In this document: piece after piece, positions 61,030 through 64,000 of the stretch | Numbering within the stretch: position 1 is the first letter of the stretch | Layout: each line of letters opens with the position of its first letter | NCBI RefSeq assembly: GCF_001021065.1 | Contig: NZ_CP011546.1 | Span: forward strand, 620,001 to 684,000 | Direction: 5' to 3' | Length of the DNA: 64,000 nt | Origin: Corynebacterium uterequi | Lineage (GTDB): Bacteria; Actinomycetota; Actinomycetes; Mycobacteriales; Mycobacteriaceae | Position numbers and translations under genes: made by a program | The notes under the pieces: model-generated | Databases searched by the model: none | Told to the model about the DNA's origin: nothing | What the model saw: only the letters and a program-made list of their open reading frames with translations

Positions 61030-61794
61030 CTAGCCCAAAAAGGAACCGTGCTCGTCGAGGTATTCCGCGGCGTAACCGAGGATCTCGTCGGCCAACTCCG
61101 GCCGGCAGATGAGCAGGTCCGGGATGTAGGTGTCCTCGTTGTTGTAGTGCAGCGGTTCGCCGTTGAGGCGGGAGGCATGCAGCCCAGAGGCGAGGGCGAC
61201 GCCGACTGGCGCGGCCTGGTCCCATTCGTACTGGCCGCCGGCGTGCACGTAGGCATCATGGTCGCCGAGCAGGACGTGCATGGCCTTCGCGCCGGCGGAC
61301 CCGGCGCCCTCGATCTCAAAGCCCAGCTTCTCGCCGATGAAGTGGGCCACCTTCGGCGGGCGGTTGCGGGAGACGACGATCTTGCGGGAGAAGGGCCCCT
61401 CAACGTGCTTGGCCTCCGAGGAGGAGAACACCACGCCCAGGTCCGGCAGGCCGACGGCGGCGTGGGTGGGGACACCGTTTTCGACGAGGGCGATGTGGAC
61501 GGCCCAGTCCTGCCGGCCGGTGGCGAATTCCTTGGTGCCGTCGAGCGGATCGACGATCCACACGCGTTCTTTGTTCAGCCGCTCCAGGTTGTCCGCGGCT
61601 TCCTCGGAGAGAAAACCGTCCTCCGGGCGGTGCTGGGCGAGGACGCGGGCAATCCAGTTCTGGGCCAGGTCGTCGCCGGCTTCTCCGAGGTCACGCCCGC
61701 GGAGCAAGCCCACGCCGCGGACACCCTTGAGAATTTCGCCGGTGCCCTGCGCAATCAGGTCGGTCAGACGGGAGTCGGAATAGGTAGCGCTCAT
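61030..61794 (-). CDS. cysQ: 3'(2'),5'-bisphosphate nucleotidase
   Basis: A 254-aa inositol-monophosphatase-fold protein. The metal motifs are [12 protein letters not shown] and the later WDQAAP, with an upstream SEEAADN. CysQ hydrolyses PAP to AMP in sulfate assimilation. ATG 61794 (MSATYSDSR) is 7 nt after TAGACT (reverse, 61802-61807) and has no Shine-Dalgarno sequence. It is divergent from the Lhr gene with only 37 bp between the starts. Confidence 0.9.
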   Translation of the reverse strand: MSATYSDSRLTDLIAQGTGEILKGVRGVGLLRGRDLGEAGDDLAQNWIARVLAQHRPEDGFLSEEAADNLERLNKERVWIVDPLDGTKEFATGRQDWAVHIALVENGVPTHAAVGLPDLGVVFSSSEAKHVEGPFSRKIVVSRNRPPKVAHFIGEKLGFEIEGAGSAGAKAMHVLLGDHDAYVHAGGQYEWDQAAPVGVALASGLHASRLNGEPLHYNNEDTYIPDLLICRPELADEILGYAAEYLDEHGSFLG

Positions 61795-61801
61795 AGGTTG
61801 T

Positions 61802-61823
61802 AGTCTAGCGCTCCCAGTAGAGT
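61802..61823. promoter_or_regulatory. Divergent cysQ/lhr -10 elements
   Basis: TAGACT (reverse strand, 61802-61807) serves cysQ and TAGAGT (forward, 61818-61823) serves the Lhr gene. Both sit 7-8 nt from the start codons. The two promoters must overlap, since only 10 bp separate the -10s. Confidence 0.5.
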
Positions 61824-61831
61824 TGAGCCGT

Positions 61832-64000
61832 ATGACAACAGACATCTTGGACCGATTTAAGCCACAGGTACGAACGTGGTTCCGGGATGTCTTCGCCGCC
61901 CCCACGGACGTGCAGCAACAGGCCTGGCGCGCCATCTCCGCCGGAGACCACGCCTTAGTCGTCGCCCCGACCGGCTCCGGTAAGACACTGGCGGCGTTTT
62001 TGTGGTCGCTCAACAGCCTTGTGGAACGCGCTGGGCAGCAACCACTGCCCCTACCGGTGACAGGCGGCACGCCGCCGGACAGCGAGCAGTCAAGGGGAGT
62101 GCGGGTGCTCTACATTTCCCCGCTTAAAGCCCTGGGCGTGGACGTGGAACGCAACCTTCGGGCCCCGCTGACCGGCATCACCCGCACCGCCGAGCGCTTG
62201 GGGGTAGCGGTCCCGGACATCACCGTCGGGGTGCGTTCCGGAGACACCTCCTCGGCGGAGCGTTCCCGGCAGGTGCGGCGCCCGCCGGATATTCTCATCA
62301 CCACGCCGGAATCCGCCTACCTCATGCTCACCTCCAAGGCGGCGTCGATCCTGGCGACGGTGGACACCGTCATCATCGACGAAATCCATGCCCTGGCCGG
62401 CACAAAGCGGGGTGCGCACCTCGCGTTGAGCCTCGAACGGCTGCACCGGCTCACCCAACCCAACGGGGGATTCCAGCGCATTGGCCTGTCGGCAACGGTG
62501 CGGCCGCTGAGCACGGTGGCGAACTTCCTGGGCGGGGACCGGCCGGTGGAGATCATCGCCCCCGCGGCGGCGAAGCAGTGGGAGCTCAGCGTCCGCGTTC
62601 CGGTGGCGGACATGGCGGACCTGCCCACTCCGGAGGACGCCTCTACCATCGGCGACGCCATCGTCGACGATCCACTGGGCCTCAGCGGCGACGACGCCCA
62701 CCCCGTCGACCTGGGCCCGGGTGGTGCCGAGTCCGCCCTGCCACAGCAGAAATCCATTTGGCCGTTCATCGAGCGCCAGCTCTACGAGGAGATTCAACGC
62801 AACCGGGCGAGCCTAGTCTTCGTCAACTCCCGGCGAACCGCCGAACGGCTCACGAGTCGGCTCAACGAATTGTGGGCGCTGGAGCACGATCCCGAATCGC
62901 TGTCACCACAGCTGCGCCGCGACCCCGCACAGCTGATGAAGTCCACCGACGTCGCCGGCACCGCCCCTCCCGTGCTCGCCCGCGCCCACCACGGCTCCGT
63001 GAGCAAAGATGAACGCGCCGCCACGGAGACCATGCTCAAAGAGGGCGCACTGCGGGCCGTGGTGTCCACGTCGTCGCTGGAGTTGGGCATTGACATGGGC
63101 GCCATCGACGCGGTCATCCAGGTGGAATCTCCGCCGTCGGTGGCCTCCGGGCTGCAGCGAGTTGGCCGCGCCGGGCACGCCGTCGGCGCCATCTCCCGCG
63201 GGGTGTTCTACCCCAAGCACCGCAGTGACCTGGTGCAATCGGCAGTGACGGTCACCCGGATGCGTTCCGGAGAGATCGAGGAGTTAAAGGTCCCCGCCAA
63301 TCCGCTTGACGTGCTCGTTCAGCACACTGTCGCAGCGGTGGCAGTGGAGGACCTCGACGTCGACGAGTGGTTCGCCACCGTCCGCCGAGCGTGGCCCTAC
63401 AAAGACCTCGCCCGCGACGTGTTCGACGCCGTCCTCGACCTGGTCAGCGGTGTGTATCCCTCGACCGACTTCGCCGAGCTCAAACCCCGCGTCATCTACG
63501 ACCGGGCGAGCAATACCTTGTCTGCTCGCCCCGGAGCACAGCGCGTGGCCGTCACCAATGCCGGCACCATCCCGGATCGCGGCATGTTCGGCGTGTTTCT
63601 CGCCAGCTCTGACGACTCTGGGCGAGGTCCGCGGCGCGTCGGCGAGCTTGACGAGGAAATGGTCTACGAATCCCGGGTCGGCGACGTGTTCACCCTCGGG
63701 GCGTCGAGTTGGCGCATCGAGGACATCACCCGCGACCAGGTGCTCGTCACCCCAGCTCCGGGGCACACCGGGCGATTGCCCTTCTGGTCCGGCGACTCCC
63801 TAGGCCGGCCTTACGAACTGGGCCGAGCGCTGGGCGCCTTCCGCCGTGAGGCCCACTCCGTGGCCCACGACGACGCGGCGCTCGCCGAGCTCACTCCCGA
63901 CCTGGATGAGTACGCCCGCGGCAACCTCGCGACGTTTCTCGTGGAACAAGCCGAGGCCACCGGCGTCGTCCCGGACGAAACGACGCTGGTCCTTGAGCGC
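61832..64000 (+). CDS. lhr: Lhr-type ATP-dependent helicase (3' end outside window)
   Basis: The first 723 codons of a large SF2 helicase run off the end of the window. ATG 61832 (MTTDILDRF) precedes the Q-motif region. Motif I is APTGSGKT near residue 50; the DEAH-box equivalent is DEIH (residues about 184-187). Motif III ATV, motif IV VFVNSRRTAE, the region SSLELGIDMGAID and motif VI QRVGRAGH follow. The WH domain begins after it. Full-length actinobacterial Lhr has about 1,500 residues. It acts in DNA repair of crosslinks or alkylation in related bacteria. TAGAGT 8 nt upstream suggests a leaderless start. Confidence 0.93.
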   Translation, partial: MTTDILDRFKPQVRTWFRDVFAAPTDVQQQAWRAISAGDHALVVAPTGSGKTLAAFLWSLNSLVERAGQQPLPLPVTGGTPPDSEQSRGVRVLYISPLKALGVDVERNLRAPLTGITRTAERLGVAVPDITVGVRSGDTSSAERSRQVRRPPDILITTPESAYLMLTSKAASILATVDTVIIDEIHALAGTKRGAHLALSLERLHRLTQPNGGFQRIGLSATVRPLSTVANFLGGDRPVEIIAPAAAKQWELSVRVPVADMADLPTPEDASTIGDAIVDDPLGLSGDDAHPVDLGPGGAESALPQQKSIWPFIERQLYEEIQRNRASLVFVNSRRTAERLTSRLNELWALEHDPESLSPQLRRDPAQLMKSTDVAGTAPPVLARAHHGSVSKDERAATETMLKEGALRAVVSTSSLELGIDMGAIDAVIQVESPPSVASGLQRVGRAGHAVGAISRGVFYPKHRSDLVQSAVTVTRMRSGEIEELKVPANPLDVLVQHTVAAVAVEDLDVDEWFATVRRAWPYKDLARDVFDAVLDLVSGVYPSTDFAELKPRVIYDRASNTLSARPGAQRVAVTNAGTIPDRGMFGVFLASSDDSGRGPRRVGELDEEMVYESRVGDVFTLGASSWRIEDITRDQVLVTPAPGHTGRLPFWSGDSLGRPYELGRALGAFRREAHSVAHDDAALAELTPDLDEYARGNLATFLVEQAEATGVVPDETTLVLER

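Overview
The window is a piece of a high-GC actinobacterial chromosome, almost certainly Corynebacterium. The 16S/23S/5S rRNA sequences are of corynebacterial type. Several lineage-typical genes are present: a resuscitation-promoting factor, a 127-aa cold-shock protein, DUF3239, DUF2771 and DUF3027 proteins, SepH next to serC, mycoredoxin, and a DtxR-type operator. I see no prophage, CRISPR array or recognisable defence island. Mobile DNA is limited to one truncated ISL3-like element.

Layout. 1-10 kb: the 3' part of an alpha/beta hydrolase gene, an MFS exporter, two small hypothetical genes, a four-gene iron-siderophore ABC transporter (lipoprotein, two permeases, ATPase) behind a DtxR-like box, and a large secreted choice-of-anchor I protein on the opposite strand. 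10-16.2 kb: a complete rrn operon with promoter, leader, 16S, ITS without tRNA, 23S, 5S and terminator. 16.2-17.2 kb: a decayed ABC-transporter ATPase gene. 17.3-32.6 kb: a receiver-like gene followed by a complete nuoA-N operon for proton-pumping complex I.

32.7-40.4 kb: a secreted hypothetical, DUF3239, an XPB-type helicase, a NatA/NatB-type ABC exporter, a large helicase-associated-domain protein and a 64-aa conserved protein. 40.4-42 kb is a gene-poor accessory strip with a truncated IS and an apparent two-gene locus of very small proteins (a secreted peptide plus a membrane protein). 42-55.6 kb is housekeeping: rpf, cold-shock protein, DUF2771, glutaminyl cyclase, DUF3027, an aminotransferase-IV-like protein lacking the catalytic lysine, a purine permease, an rRNA/tRNA methyltransferase, DUF6928-like, sepH, serC, gltA, an FKBP prolyl isomerase, an aldo/keto reductase and a beta-lactamase-fold secreted protein.

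55.6-59.4 kb: a Tat-exported glycosidase-like protein, then a 1.2-kb strip with little coding sequence, an SDR oxidoreductase, a pair of small membrane-protein genes and tRNA-Arg(CCU). 59.4-64 kb: mycoredoxin, folA and thyA in one overlapping operon, cysQ, and the first 723 codons of an Lhr-type helicase running off the end.

Functional themes are respiration (nuo, gltA), iron acquisition, envelope and growth control (rpf, sepH, glutaminyl cyclase, beta-lactamase-like protein) and nucleotide metabolism (folA, thyA, cysQ). Many genes here start 7-8 nt after a TAnnnT-like hexamer and have no Shine-Dalgarno sequence, which suggests leaderless transcription is common. The least explained parts are the three small-protein loci near 41.2-41.6, 56.9-57.1 and 58.4-58.8 kb, which carry dyad operators or promoters of their own.
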